A DNA stretch of 64,000 nt from Methylocapsa palsarum. Lineage in GTDB: Bacteria > Pseudomonadota > Alphaproteobacteria > Rhizobiales > Beijerinckiaceae. The position numbers and the translations under genes were made by a program. The stretch is from contig NZ_FOSN01000003.1 in NCBI RefSeq assembly GCF_900114285.1, positions 186,001-250,000 of the forward strand. The letters are read 5' to 3'. The notes below the pieces were generated by a model. That model was given only the letters and a program-made list of their open reading frames with translations, had not been told where the DNA came from and searched no databases. Each line of letters opens with the position of its first letter. The first letter of the stretch is position 1. Shown here one piece after another: positions 55,931 to 63,672 of this stretch.

Positions 55931-57457
55931 GTGAGCTTAGATATTGTCGCAACCGACTTCGACTTCGAAGCGCTCTTTGAAAGTCTTCCGTCACCCTACA
56001 TGGTGCTGGACACGAATCTGGACATTGTCGCCATCAACCAAGCTTATCTCGACATGACCAGGCGGTCGCGCGAAAGCCTGCTGGGTCAGAATGTTTTCAG
56101 CGCCTTCCCGGCGTCGGACGAAAGTCGGCGTATCCTGATGGAATCATTTCAGCGGGTCAGGGAATACGGCCTCGTCGATGTGCTTCCGGTCGTCCATTAC
56201 GGGGTCGCTGGAATAGACGGCGCCGAGGAACGATCCTGGAGCTGCACGAATGTTCCGATCCGCGATCGGGAAGGACGCGTCGCATTCGTTCTGAAGCAAA
56301 CGCAGGATATTTCGCAGCTGAGGAAACCGGAGGTTGCGCCGAATCTGATGGAAGCGTCGCTCGATCCCCAGCCAGGCAACCTGTTCGAGCGGTTTGAGAT
56401 GGTTCAGGTTCTCAATCAGACGCTTCTGATGACCTCGAGATACCTGCACCGCCTCTTCATGGAGGCGCCTAATTTCATGTGCGTGCTGCAGGGGCCAGAT
56501 CATGTTTTCGAACTGGCGAATTTGCATTTCTGCACTCTTGCGGGCGACCGTGACCTCAGGAGCAAGCCGATCCGCGAGGCGATGCCGGAAATCGTCGGGC
56601 AGGAATGCTTCGCCATTCTCGATCAGGTGTTCCGGACCGGCGAAGCTTTCAGCGCCCCCAAGATGCGGGTGTTCTTAAAAAACGGGAAGGACGGTGAAAT
56701 CGAGGAGTTTTTTCTTGATCTCGTCTATCAGCCCGTTCTTGACGAGAAGGGCGCGGTCGCCAGCGTTTTCATCGAAGGCTGCGACGTGACCGGCCAGGCG
56801 CGCTCCGAACAGCGGCAGTCGCTTCTCATTCGCGAGCTTCACCATCGCGTCCGCAATACGCTCGCGACGGTTCAAGGGGTCATGAACACGACCGCGAAAA
56901 GCTCAGCGACGATCGAGGAGTTCCAGGAGGCTTTCACAGGTCGGATCGCGTCTCTCGCCAAGACTCATTCGGTCATGACCGAGGAAATGAAACAATCCGT
57001 CTCGTTTCTTCAATTGCTGAACCAGGAGCTTTGTTCGCACTGTGATGGCGAAGGACGCCGTATCCGCCTGTCTGGCCCGGCGGTGGATCTTCCGTCGCAA
57101 ATTGCGGTTCCGATCAGCATGGCGATCCACGAACTGACCACGAACGCTGCGAAATATGGCGCGCTTGCGGTCGAGGAAGGCCGGATCGAGATCGAGTGGA
57201 GCATGATCGAGCTCGAGTCCGGGCCTGGATTGCTGTGCGAGTGGAGGGAGTTCGACGGGCCGACCGTGACCCCGCCGGCCCGGGAAGGATTCGGGACGAT
57301 GCTGCTCGAACGCGTTCTGGCCCAGCAGATCAAGGCGGACGTGAACGCCGCCTATGATCCGGAAGGCTTTCGGTTGCGGATGATCGTTCCTTTGCAATTC
57401 GAGAATTACGCTTTGCAGGCCGGGCGGACGCGCTCGGACTTCCACGCGGGTTTGTAA
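55931..57457 (+). CDS. PAS-domain sensor histidine kinase, HWE family
   Basis: 508 residues. Two PAS domains come first: about 5-125 (FEALFESLPSPYMVLDTNLD) and about 175-295 (NFMCVLQGPDHVFELANLHF). An HWE/HisKA_2 kinase core follows: H-box RELHHRVRNTLATVQGVMN, N-box SMAIHELTTNAAKYGAL, Trp-Arg-Glu in CEWREFDGP. No transmembrane segment, so it is a soluble sensor, as in many light or stress-sensing HWE kinases. GTG 55931 has GGGAG upstream; a GTG at 55886 is an alternative. No response regulator is adjacent. Confidence 0.92.
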   Translation: MSLDIVATDFDFEALFESLPSPYMVLDTNLDIVAINQAYLDMTRRSRESLLGQNVFSAFPASDESRRILMESFQRVREYGLVDVLPVVHYGVAGIDGAEERSWSCTNVPIRDREGRVAFVLKQTQDISQLRKPEVAPNLMEASLDPQPGNLFERFEMVQVLNQTLLMTSRYLHRLFMEAPNFMCVLQGPDHVFELANLHFCTLAGDRDLRSKPIREAMPEIVGQECFAILDQVFRTGEAFSAPKMRVFLKNGKDGEIEEFFLDLVYQPVLDEKGAVASVFIEGCDVTGQARSEQRQSLLIRELHHRVRNTLATVQGVMNTTAKSSATIEEFQEAFTGRIASLAKTHSVMTEEMKQSVSFLQLLNQELCSHCDGEGRRIRLSGPAVDLPSQIAVPISMAIHELTTNAAKYGALAVEEGRIEIEWSMIELESGPGLLCEWREFDGPTVTPPAREGFGTMLLERVLAQQIKADVNAAYDPEGFRLRMIVPLQFENYALQAGRTRSDFHAGL

Positions 57458-57462
57458 GGCGC

Positions 57463-57498
57463 GGCGAGTCCGTCAAGGAAGGCGAGTCGGTTAAGGAA
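57463..57498. repeat. 18-bp tandem duplication after the HWE kinase
   Basis: Units 57463-57480 and 57481-57498, core GGCGAGTC-GT-AAGGAA, two mismatches. Confidence 0.85.
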
Positions 57499-57556
57499 AT
57501 TGTCACGCGGCGCTCGATAAAGCCGCGATAACACTGATTTTACAAGGGAGATGAAC

Positions 57557-58060
57557 ATGGCTGCCAAATCGGATTTCTCGGCGGGTGAGTGGCATTTGAT
57601 TTTGAGCAGCCCCATGCTTGCCGGGATGGCGGTGAGTCTCGCCGACCCGAGCGGGCTTTGGGGAATGATGCAGGAAGCCATGGCGAGCGGCCGCGCGCTT
57701 CTCGACGCCAAGGACGATCCGGCCGCCGGCGCTCTGGTCAAGGCTCTCGTCGCAGATATCGAGACCTCGGAAGGACGGACAGCGGCCAAGGATGCGCTGA
57801 AGGCGGAATTGAGCGGAAAAAGCCCGGTCGAGATCAAGCAGAAGGCCATCGCCACCCTTGCCGACGTCGCCGCGATCCTCGAGGCGAAAGCGCCGCAGGA
57901 GGCGGGTTCCTTCAAATCCTGGCTTTATCACATCGCCCAGAAGGTCGCCGAGGCAGGCGCCGAAGGCGGGTTTCTCGGCTTTGGCGGCGTCAAGGTCAGC
58001 GATGCTGAAAAAGCGACGCTTGCGGAAATCGCGACCGCGCTGAAAGTCGCCGCGGTCTAG
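57557..58060 (+). CDS. Conserved protein of unknown function
   Basis: 167-residue helical, soluble protein. AGEWHLILSSPMLAGMAVSLADPSGLWGMMQEAM and, later, FKSWLYHIAQKVAEAGAEGGFLGFGGVKVSDAEKATLAEI look like a conserved family, but I can give no function. ATG 57557 (MAAKSD) is preferred to 57551 because AAGGGAG sits directly against the latter. The stop codon overlaps a transposase remnant on the other strand. Confidence 0.8.
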   Translation: MAAKSDFSAGEWHLILSSPMLAGMAVSLADPSGLWGMMQEAMASGRALLDAKDDPAAGALVKALVADIETSEGRTAAKDALKAELSGKSPVEIKQKAIATLADVAAILEAKAPQEAGSFKSWLYHIAQKVAEAGAEGGFLGFGGVKVSDAEKATLAEIATALKVAAV

Positions 58061-58190
58061 ATGTTCAGTCCCGGCATTTGATGGATTTGGATTGGATTGG
58101 GTCGATGGTGAATCGATCCGGCTCCAAAGTCCATCGTTTGCAGGTGAACCCGTAGGGCGTGAGGCCTTTTAGCGTCCTTAGCCCTCGAGC
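58057..58190 (-). pseudogene. C-terminal fragment of an IS481-type transposase/integrase, frameshifted
   Basis: Read on the minus strand in two frames, the remnant gives RGLRTLKGLTPYGFTCKRWT, then LEPDRFTIDPIQ, and, after a frame change in a small ATCCAA-type repeat, IHQMPGLNI and a stop. The pattern LKGLTPYEFxCKxWTxEP...HQMPGLNT is the common C-terminus of this transposase type. No N-terminal part is present. The stop overlaps the stop of the 57557-58060 gene. Confidence 0.55.
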
Positions 58191-58330
58191 GCACTGATGC
58201 GGTTGCGCAGGGCATGGATGGGAAAATCGACCGGGAGTTGAACCTTGGGGTTCCGGCGCGTCGGAATGACGCCGCCGGGCCCTTTTCCTCCAAAGTTTTG
58301 CGAATATCATCAACTTCGCCCCCCGTAGCG
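58191..58330 (-). pseudogene. Fragment of an IS5-type transposase, frameshifted
   Basis: On the minus strand, DDIRKTLEEKG in one frame continues, after a one-base shift, as GVIPTRRNPKVQLPVDFPIHALRNRI. That is the xxIRxxLxxxGxxxVIPxRxNRKxxxxxDxxxYxxRNxIER block of IS5-family DDE transposases, including the spacing before the last catalytic Glu, which is lost. The fragment is short and cannot encode a transposase. Confidence 0.5.
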
Positions 58331-58437
58331 ACTAAGGAAGGTCGCAACGGCCCATTCGTTGGCGAGATCTCTCTTGCCGGCTCCAGCGCTCTGTTCAAGA
58401 ATTCGAAACGTCAGCGTTTCAACTGCCTGGACGGGGC

Positions 58438-58466
58438 TTGACTCGGCCGCGCCGCCTCATCTAAAC
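58438..58466 (+). promoter_or_regulatory. Candidate sigma70 promoter of the fluoride riboswitch
   Basis: TTGACT (58438-58443), 17-base spacer, CTAAAC (58461-58466). This puts a start site near 58473, about 30 bases before the riboswitch aptamer. Confidence 0.5.
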
Positions 58467-58499
58467 TCTTGATGGATAAAGATGCGAGGCGGTTCGCCT

Positions 58500-58590
58500 G
58501 GCGTCTAGGGGATGGGGTGCCCCCTATAACCGCCGACTCGGCTGATGACTCCTGCGACGACGTAAAAGTGAGCAGGGAGTCCGTTACATG
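58500..58590 (+). promoter_or_regulatory. Fluoride (crcB) riboswitch
   Basis: The aptamer runs from TAGGGGATGGGGTGCCCCC (58505) through TATAACCGCC and GACTCGGCTGATGACTCCTG to about 58556. This reproduces the crcB-RNA plan: stem GGGG/CCCC around GATGG-GGTG, a short GCCGA-CTCGGC stem, then CTGATGACTCC. The loop GGGGT can pair with ACTCC for the pseudoknot. Downstream, GCAGGGAGTC (58572-58581) can pair with GACTCCTGC and thus hide the Shine-Dalgarno before ATG 58588. That predicts a translational ON switch with fluoride. Assigned by comparison with known crcB motif sequences from memory. Confidence 0.8.
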
Positions 58591-58623
58591 CCTCAAAATA
58601 TCGGAATACTTTTCGCGCAATAG
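58588..58623 (+). pseudogene. 11-codon frame under riboswitch control; possible remnant of a lost gene
   Basis: ATG 58588 has a well spaced Shine-Dalgarno (GCAGGGAG), yet the frame is only MPQNIGILFAQ before TAG. Other frames continue, for example GVLGFGHTPLALELFR from about 58623, but match no fluoride exporter (CrcB or ClC-F) that I know. Either the regulated gene has decayed or the short frame is a leader peptide. Confidence 0.35.
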
Positions 58624-58839
58624 GGGTTCTCGGCTTCGGCCATACGCCGTTGGCGCTTGAGCTCTTTAGAGTCTGCTTGATGAGTCACGCGCCGTCCGCG
58701 CGGGGCTATCGGTCAATCAGGCCGTGCAAAAGCGTAGAGAAATCCCCAGCGCCATTGCCGCTCTAATCTTCGAATACTTCGTTATTCGAGGCGTTGGTAT
58801 TTTTCGAGTCAAGTAAACTCAATCAACAAAGGTGAATCG
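58624..58839. other. Region between riboswitch and small membrane gene
   Basis: About 215 bases. No intact gene. It may hold decayed coding sequence that once followed the riboswitch. Confidence 0.35.
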
Positions 58840-59004
58840 ATGCAACCTACAGAGCCAGTTTCCAAACAGATCAAACCTTCTTCGTCCGAGGACAGATTCA
58901 ACGACCCCGTCGCCCGGGCGTGTTGGCAAATTTTGCTTGCAACGCGCTTCGTTCTTCCAGGAGGAATGCTCTACTTGGCGATCCGCTATTATTTTTGGGG
59001 CTGA
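58840..59004 (+). CDS. Small putative membrane protein
   Basis: 54 residues: a polar N-terminus (MQPTEPVSKQIKPSSSEDRF) followed by NDPVARACWQILLATRFVLP and GGMLYLAIRYYFWG. The last ~30 residues are hydrophobic and aromatic, compatible with one membrane segment. AAAGGTGA lies 5-12 bases upstream of the ATG. Not recognised. It is the first well-formed start after the fluoride riboswitch, 280 bases downstream. Confidence 0.5.
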   Translation: MQPTEPVSKQIKPSSSEDRFNDPVARACWQILLATRFVLPGGMLYLAIRYYFWG

Positions 59005-59080
59005 TCCGAAGGGCAAGCCAAAGCCAAAGGCTTCTGAGAGCCAATGCAAAGACTGCCAAAGAGCCGGCGCCGATTTGGAG

Positions 59081-59106
59081 CCTGCCTTCGTCGACGCGAA
59101 GGCAGG
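59081..59106 (+). terminator. Hairpin between the two small membrane genes
   Basis: Perfect 10-bp stem CCTGCCTTCG/CGAAGGCAGG with loop TCGACG. No T-run follows, so termination is uncertain. Confidence 0.35.
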
Positions 59107-59172
59107 TGAGACGTGTCATCCGCAACATCGGGTAGGCGTAGCTATCGTCCAATTTGCGAAAAGGAATAGTGG

Positions 59173-59343
59173 ATGTTCAAGATGTTCGAAGTGCTCGTTA
59201 TTCTCGTTGCCATTATTCCCATAGTCTATCTTGTAAATCTATTGCCGATCACGAATCACGCAAAAAACATCGGCGGCATATTTGTCGGCGTAACATTGGC
59301 GATGGTTGCGCTTGTCTTTCTGAAACAATTTCTCGCGTTTTAG
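59173..59343 (+). CDS. Small two-helix membrane protein
   Basis: 56 residues: MFKMFEVLVILVAIIPIVYL, then VNLLPITNHAKNIGGIFVGV, then TLAMVALVFLKQFLAF. Two hydrophobic helices are separated by a short polar loop with His and Lys. AAAAGGA precedes the ATG by about 10 bases. No family recognised. It lies on the same strand as the riboswitch and the 58840 gene, and is followed directly by a palindromic-element fragment. Confidence 0.55.
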   Translation: MFKMFEVLVILVAIIPIVYLVNLLPITNHAKNIGGIFVGVTLAMVALVFLKQFLAF

Positions 59344-59361
59344 AGAGTTGTGAAACAGAAA

Positions 59362-59431
59362 ATGCTCAAGCTTTTGAAACTGGACCGATTTCTCATCGAC
59401 CGAATGTGTCCTCCGGTGGGAAAGCGCTTAA
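59362..59431. mobile_element. MITE/REP-like element, copy 2 (right-half fragment)
   Basis: ATGCTCAAGCTTTTGA, CGATTTCT, ATCGA and GGAAAGCGCT occur in the same order as in the right half of the 7015-7130 element, but the central palindrome has diverged and the left half is missing. AAGAGCATATCG follows at about 59429. Confidence 0.6.
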
Positions 59432-59555
59432 GAGCATATCGAAATTCGAAAAATCAGAATACAACCGCGGAGGACGCCCGGGTCATCCCCGTTCCGGGCG
59501 GTGAGAGTCCGATGGTCGCCAGACCAGTCAGAACGGATCCGGACCGGTCGAAGAC

Positions 59556-60437
59556 ATGCTTAAAATCTCGGAATTCAGCCCCAACCCCGGAAATTTGGGG
59601 ATGCTAGAGTTCGTTCCCGCTCGGCTTGCCGCCTCTCCGGCGCTGGTTGTCGCGCTGCACGGCGGACAGCAGACGGCGCAAGACTTTGACAAGACCACCG
59701 GCTGGTCCGAGTTCGCCGATCAAAACGGGTTCGCGGTGCTGTTTCCCGAGCAGAAGGGCGAAAACAATTCGCACAATTGTTTCAACTGGTTCGTAGAGCA
59801 GGACATCGGCCCGGACGGCGGAGAAGTCGCCTCGATCTGCGCGATGATCGCGAACATGGTCTCCCGCTACGGGATAGATCAGAGCCGGATCTTCGTGACG
59901 GGCCTGTCGGCGGGCGGCGCCATGGCGTGTGCGCTGCTGGCAGCTTGTCCGGGCTTGTTTTCAGGCGGCGCGATCATCGCGGGCCTGCCTTATCGCGCGG
60001 CGCTTGGGACGTTCGACGCCTTTTTGGCGATGGCTTTTGCGCCGGTGCGTTCGGGGAAGGAATGGGGCAATTTAATCCGGCGGGTTTCTCCAGACCAGAA
60101 AACCTGGCCCAGGATTTCAATCTGGCATGGCAGCCGCGACGACGTCGTCGCTCCAGCCAACAGTTCGGCCATGGTCCGCCAATGGATCGACCTCCATCAG
60201 GTCGATGAGGCGGATGTGACGCAGGAGGAGGTGGACGGTCAGATCCGGCTCTCCTGGCTGAATGCGTCGGGCCTCGCGGTCGTCGAGCATTATGAGATCG
60301 ACGGCATGGCGCATGGAGTTCCCGTCAACGCAAAGTTGAACGGGGGTCATCAAAAAAGGAATCCCTTTGCTCAGGACGCGGGCATATCCTCAACCTTCCA
60401 TATCGCCCGGTCATGGGGTCTGTTGCAGTCGGTGTGA
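59556..60437 (+). CDS. PHB depolymerase-family esterase
   Basis: 293-residue alpha/beta hydrolase of the esterase/PHB-depolymerase type (LpqC-like). VVALHGGQQTAQDFDKTTGWSEFADQNGFAVLFPEQ opens the domain. The lipase box is GLSAGGAMACALLAA, the Asp is in WHGSRDDVVAPANS, and the His is in YEIDGMAHGVPV. No signal peptide is visible, so it may act on intracellular polyhydroxyalkanoate or other esters; the substrate is unproven. It starts after the palindromic-element fragment. Confidence 0.88.
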   Translation: MLKISEFSPNPGNLGMLEFVPARLAASPALVVALHGGQQTAQDFDKTTGWSEFADQNGFAVLFPEQKGENNSHNCFNWFVEQDIGPDGGEVASICAMIANMVSRYGIDQSRIFVTGLSAGGAMACALLAACPGLFSGGAIIAGLPYRAALGTFDAFLAMAFAPVRSGKEWGNLIRRVSPDQKTWPRISIWHGSRDDVVAPANSSAMVRQWIDLHQVDEADVTQEEVDGQIRLSWLNASGLAVVEHYEIDGMAHGVPVNAKLNGGHQKRNPFAQDAGISSTFHIARSWGLLQSV

Positions 60438-60520
60438 CGGCTCGACCGCCTTTCCGACGCGTTAAGGTCAGGCTGGTTTCGAGCAAGTTTTTGAGCGCGA
60501 AGTTTCTATCTTGACGAATG

Positions 60521-60565
60521 GATTTCTCGTTTCAAGAGCAATGATTTTCTCGTTCCAAGAGCGAA
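60521..60565. repeat. 22/23-bp imperfect tandem duplication
   Basis: Units 60521-60542 and 60543-60565, core TCTCGTTYCAAGAGC, in the leader of the HugZ-like gene. Confidence 0.8.
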
Positions 60566-60574
60566 GTCTTTCCG

Positions 60575-61342
60575 ATGACCGATACGTCTCCCCAATTCCC
60601 GCCCGCTCACGACTCGCCCTATGACGGTCTGGCCGAAGCCAAACAGCTTCTCCGGACAATCCGCAGCGGCGCGCTCGCGACCCTTTCTGCGCCTGACGGC
60701 AAGCCGTTCGTCAGTCTGGTCAATGTCGCGACGATGCCCGACGGGCGCCCGGTTCTGCTCATGTCGAGGCTGTCGGCGCACACGCGGCATCTTGAGGCCG
60801 ATCCGCGGCTTTCGCTCCTTTTGGCCTCCAGCGGCGAAGGCGATCCGCTGTCTCACCCCCGTTTGACGCTCGTTGGAACGGCCGAGCGCGCCAATGACTC
60901 GGCCATGTGGTCGGCGCTGAGGTCGCGGTTCCTCGCGAAGCATCCGAAATCCGCGCTTTACGCCGATTTCACCGATTTTTCCTTTTGGCTTGTTAGTTTC
61001 GAGACCGCGCATCTGAACGGGGGATTTGGCCGCGCCGGAAATTACAAGGGCGCGGCGCTGCTGACCCCGCTCGATGAAGCGGGCGAGGTCGTCGCGGGCG
61101 AGGAACAGGCCCTTGCCCATATGAACGCCGATCACCGGGATGCACTGGCGCTTTACGCCAGAGTCTATGCAGGGAAGGCGGACGGCCCCTGGACGGCGAC
61201 CGGCCTCGATCCGGAAGGGCTTGATCTCGCGCTGGGCGATCAGACGGCGCGAATCCGGTTTCCCGAGTCGGTGGACACTCTGAAGACTCTCCGTTCGGCC
61301 TTGATCAAGCTTGGAGAGAACGCGCGCGCGAAAAATCTGTGA
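60575..61342 (+). CDS. HugZ-like pyridoxamine-phosphate-oxidase-fold protein with DUF2470 domain
   Basis: 255 residues. The N-terminal split-barrel flavin-binding-type domain contains ALATLSAPDGKPFVSLVNVATM and HLEADPRLSLLLA. The C-terminal DUF2470 domain contains ALAHMNADHRDALALYARVY. Two-domain proteins of this kind include HugZ-type heme oxygenases/heme-utilisation proteins. Here neither heme nor flavin binding can be confirmed from sequence. Single gene. Confidence 0.88.
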   Translation: MTDTSPQFPPAHDSPYDGLAEAKQLLRTIRSGALATLSAPDGKPFVSLVNVATMPDGRPVLLMSRLSAHTRHLEADPRLSLLLASSGEGDPLSHPRLTLVGTAERANDSAMWSALRSRFLAKHPKSALYADFTDFSFWLVSFETAHLNGGFGRAGNYKGAALLTPLDEAGEVVAGEEQALAHMNADHRDALALYARVYAGKADGPWTATGLDPEGLDLALGDQTARIRFPESVDTLKTLRSALIKLGENARAKNL

Positions 61343-61400
61343 TTCGCGACTTCAATCATTTTTGAAAAATTCGTCTGAGAAAATTCGTTCAAGGAAGACT

Positions 61401-61460
61401 TCGCGATTTCAGTAAAGACTTCACGATTTCAGTAAATATTTCACGATTTCAGTAAAGCGG
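61401..61460. repeat. Three 20-bp tandem repeats upstream of pckA
   Basis: Units 61401-61420, 61421-61440 and 61441-61460 share TCRCGATTTCAGTAAA. With the following 13-bp direct repeat they occupy the pckA promoter region, so they may also be regulator sites on the same DNA face (20 bp is about two turns). Confidence 0.85.
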
Positions 61461-61507
61461 CCCCATTCGACGACGCTGGGCGACGCGAAAGGGAAACATT
61501 CCCGTCT

Positions 61508-61533
61508 TTTATGCAATCAATTTATGCAATCCG
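61508..61533. repeat. 13-bp tandem duplication upstream of pckA
   Basis: TTTATGCAATCAA (61508-61520) and TTTATGCAATCCG (61521-61533). Confidence 0.85.
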
Positions 61534-61582
61534 AAACTGAACTCTCAAGGTTCAGGCGCGTTTGCGGCATTTGGAGACTATG

Positions 61583-63199
61583 ATGTTTAAATCCGCTGCT
61601 TCAGATCCGGCGTCGAAAGGCGCAAGTTTCGGCCTCGAGAACGCGCGCGGCGTCGCCTGCAACCGCGAGGCGCCGCGGCTCTATGAGGAAGCCATTCAAC
61701 GCGGCGAAGTGAAGATCGCCAGGGGAGGCGCGATCGCGGCCGAGACAGGCGTCCACACCGGACGCTCGCCCAAGGATAAATACATCGTTCGCGACGGCCT
61801 CACCGAAAATTCGATCTGGTGGGAGAACAGCAACGCCATGACTCCCGGGCATTTTGACCTCCTGCATCAGGACATGCTCGCCCACGCTCATGGCGTGAAC
61901 TTGTTTTCCCAGGATCTTTACGCCGGCGCCGAGCCGGACCATCGGCTGAAGGTGCGCGTCTATACCGAATATGCGTGGCACTCGCTGTTCATTCGCCACC
62001 TGCTGATCCGGCCGCCCCAGGCGGATCTCGCCGGTTTCTCCTCCGACATCACAATTCTCGATCTGCCGTCGTTCAAGGCGGATCCCGCGCGTCACGGATG
62101 CCGGTCGGAAACCGTGATCGCGATCGATTTCAGCCGCAAGATCGTTCTGATCGGCGGCACGAGTTACGCCGGGGAAATCAAGAAAGCCGTCTTCAGCTAC
62201 CTGAATTTTGTCCTGCCGGGCAAAGGCGTCATGCCGATGCATTGTTCGGCCAATGTGGGACCTGACGGAAATTCGGCGCTGTTCTTTGGTCTTTCCGGCA
62301 CCGGCAAGACGACTTTGTCGGCGGATGCGTCGCGCACGCTGATCGGCGACGACGAACACGGCTGGAGTCCGGGCGGAATCTTCAATTTCGAGGGCGGCTG
62401 CTACGCCAAGGCGATCAATCTGTCGCGCGAGGCGGAACCCGAAATTTTTGCGGCCGCGCAGCGGTTCGGCGCGATCATGGAAAATGTCGTGCTCGATCCG
62501 CTCACGCGCGAGCCAGACTATTGCGACCGATCGAAGACCGAGAACACGCGGATCGCTTATCCGCTCGACTTCATCGCCAACGCGTCCGCGACAGGCAGGG
62601 CAGGGCATCCGGTCAACATCGTCATGCTCACCTGCGACGCGTTTGGAGTTCTGCCGCCGATCTCGAGGCTCAACGCGGCGCAGGCCATGTATCACTTTCT
62701 TTCCGGCTACACGGCGAAGGTCGCGGGAACGGAAAAGGGCGTGAGCGAGCCGCAAGCGACATTCTCGACCTGTTTCGGCGCGCCCTTCATGCCTCGCCAT
62801 CCTTCGGAATACGGCCGTCTGCTGCGCGACCTCATCGCGACCCATGACGTCAATTGCTGGCTCGTGAATACCGGATGGACCGGCGGCAAATATGGAACCG
62901 GCTCACGGATGCCGATCCATGTGACGCGGAGCCTGCTCGCCGCCGCCTTGAGCGGATCGCTCGCGAAGGGGAGCTTTCGCCGGGATCCATGGTTTGGTCT
63001 GTCGACGCCCTGCTTCGTCGAAGGCGTCGATCCCGGCCTGCTCGACCCGGTCGAGACTTGGGCCGCGCGGGACGAATTCGCCGCGACCGCATCGAAGCTT
63101 GTCGGGATGTTCCGCGAAAACTTCGTCAAGTTCGAGCCTTATGTCGATCGCGAGATTATCGAAGCGCAGCCCGGCGCCGCCGACGCGATGGCGGGATGA
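61583..63199 (+). CDS. pckA: Phosphoenolpyruvate carboxykinase (ATP)
   Basis: 538 residues; converts oxaloacetate and ATP to PEP in gluconeogenesis. Signatures: [45 protein letters not shown] (P-loop kinase motif), [24 protein letters not shown] (metal site), [12 protein letters not shown] 61583 is six bases from GGAG; ATG 61580 is also possible. Repeats in the leader suggest regulation. Convergent with a PtsN-type EIIA gene, recalling the pckA/PTS gene neighbourhood of Rhizobiales, but chvIG and hprK are not here. Confidence 0.97.
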   Translation: MFKSAASDPASKGASFGLENARGVACNREAPRLYEEAIQRGEVKIARGGAIAAETGVHTGRSPKDKYIVRDGLTENSIWWENSNAMTPGHFDLLHQDMLAHAHGVNLFSQDLYAGAEPDHRLKVRVYTEYAWHSLFIRHLLIRPPQADLAGFSSDITILDLPSFKADPARHGCRSETVIAIDFSRKIVLIGGTSYAGEIKKAVFSYLNFVLPGKGVMPMHCSANVGPDGNSALFFGLSGTGKTTLSADASRTLIGDDEHGWSPGGIFNFEGGCYAKAINLSREAEPEIFAAAQRFGAIMENVVLDPLTREPDYCDRSKTENTRIAYPLDFIANASATGRAGHPVNIVMLTCDAFGVLPPISRLNAAQAMYHFLSGYTAKVAGTEKGVSEPQATFSTCFGAPFMPRHPSEYGRLLRDLIATHDVNCWLVNTGWTGGKYGTGSRMPIHVTRSLLAAALSGSLAKGSFRRDPWFGLSTPCFVEGVDPGLLDPVETWAARDEFAATASKLVGMFRENFVKFEPYVDREIIEAQPGAADAMAG

Positions 63200-63216
63200 G
63201 GGAAACGCGCGAGCCG

Positions 63217-63672
63217 TCAGGAATGCTGGAGGCCGCGAAGAATTCCGCAGAGTTCGTCGGCGTTCGCCGCTTCGCGAAGCCGTCCGGCGCAGCCGCGCTC
63301 GCGTAACTGCCGTGAAATCGCGGCCAACGCCGCGAGATGTTCTCCGCCGGCCTCGGCTGGAATGAGCAACAGAAAAACGAGATCCACCGGAACGTCGTCA
63401 ATTGCGTCATAGGGTACGGGCCGGGCGATCCGTGCGAAAAGGCCGAACATGTGTTGGAGCCCCTCGATTCGCGCGTGAGGAAGGGCGAAGCCGCCTCCAA
63501 GACCTGTGGAGCCAAGCGCTTCACGAGCCTTTATCGCCAGGTAGATGTCGCGGGCGTCGAGTTTCAGCGTCGCCGCGGCGCGCGCGGCAAGATCGCGAAG
63601 CAATTGGTCTTTGTTGGTCGCCTGCGAGGCGGCGATGATCTGGGATGGTTCGAGGTGGCCGACAAGATCCAT
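63217..63672 (-). CDS. PTS IIA-type regulatory protein (PtsN/EIIA-Ntr or fructose-type)
   Basis: 151 residues. The EIIA phosphorylation site His is in GLGGGFALPHARIEGLQ, preceded by YLAIKAREALGSTG. The C-terminal half VDLVFLLLIPAEAGGEHLAALAAISRQLRE is typical. Rhizobiales use such EIIA proteins in the nitrogen-related PTS for regulation, not sugar uptake. ATG 63672 (MDLVGHLEPSQIIA) is preferred to 63714. Its stop is 17 bases from the pckA stop. Confidence 0.9.
   Translation of the reverse strand: MDLVGHLEPSQIIAASQATNKDQLLRDLAARAAATLKLDARDIYLAIKAREALGSTGLGGGFALPHARIEGLQHMFGLFARIARPVPYDAIDDVPVDLVFLLLIPAEAGGEHLAALAAISRQLRERGCAGRLREAANADELCGILRGLQHS

Noticed and set aside
58469-58660. 63-codon frame spanning the fluoride riboswitch
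   Set aside because: The codons run through the structured aptamer, so selection there is on RNA, not protein. The product has no similarity that I can see.
58832-59224. 130-codon frame across the two small membrane genes
   Set aside because: It lies in another frame, is polar with scattered Cys, and lacks a ribosome site. The two short hydrophobic frames have better starts.
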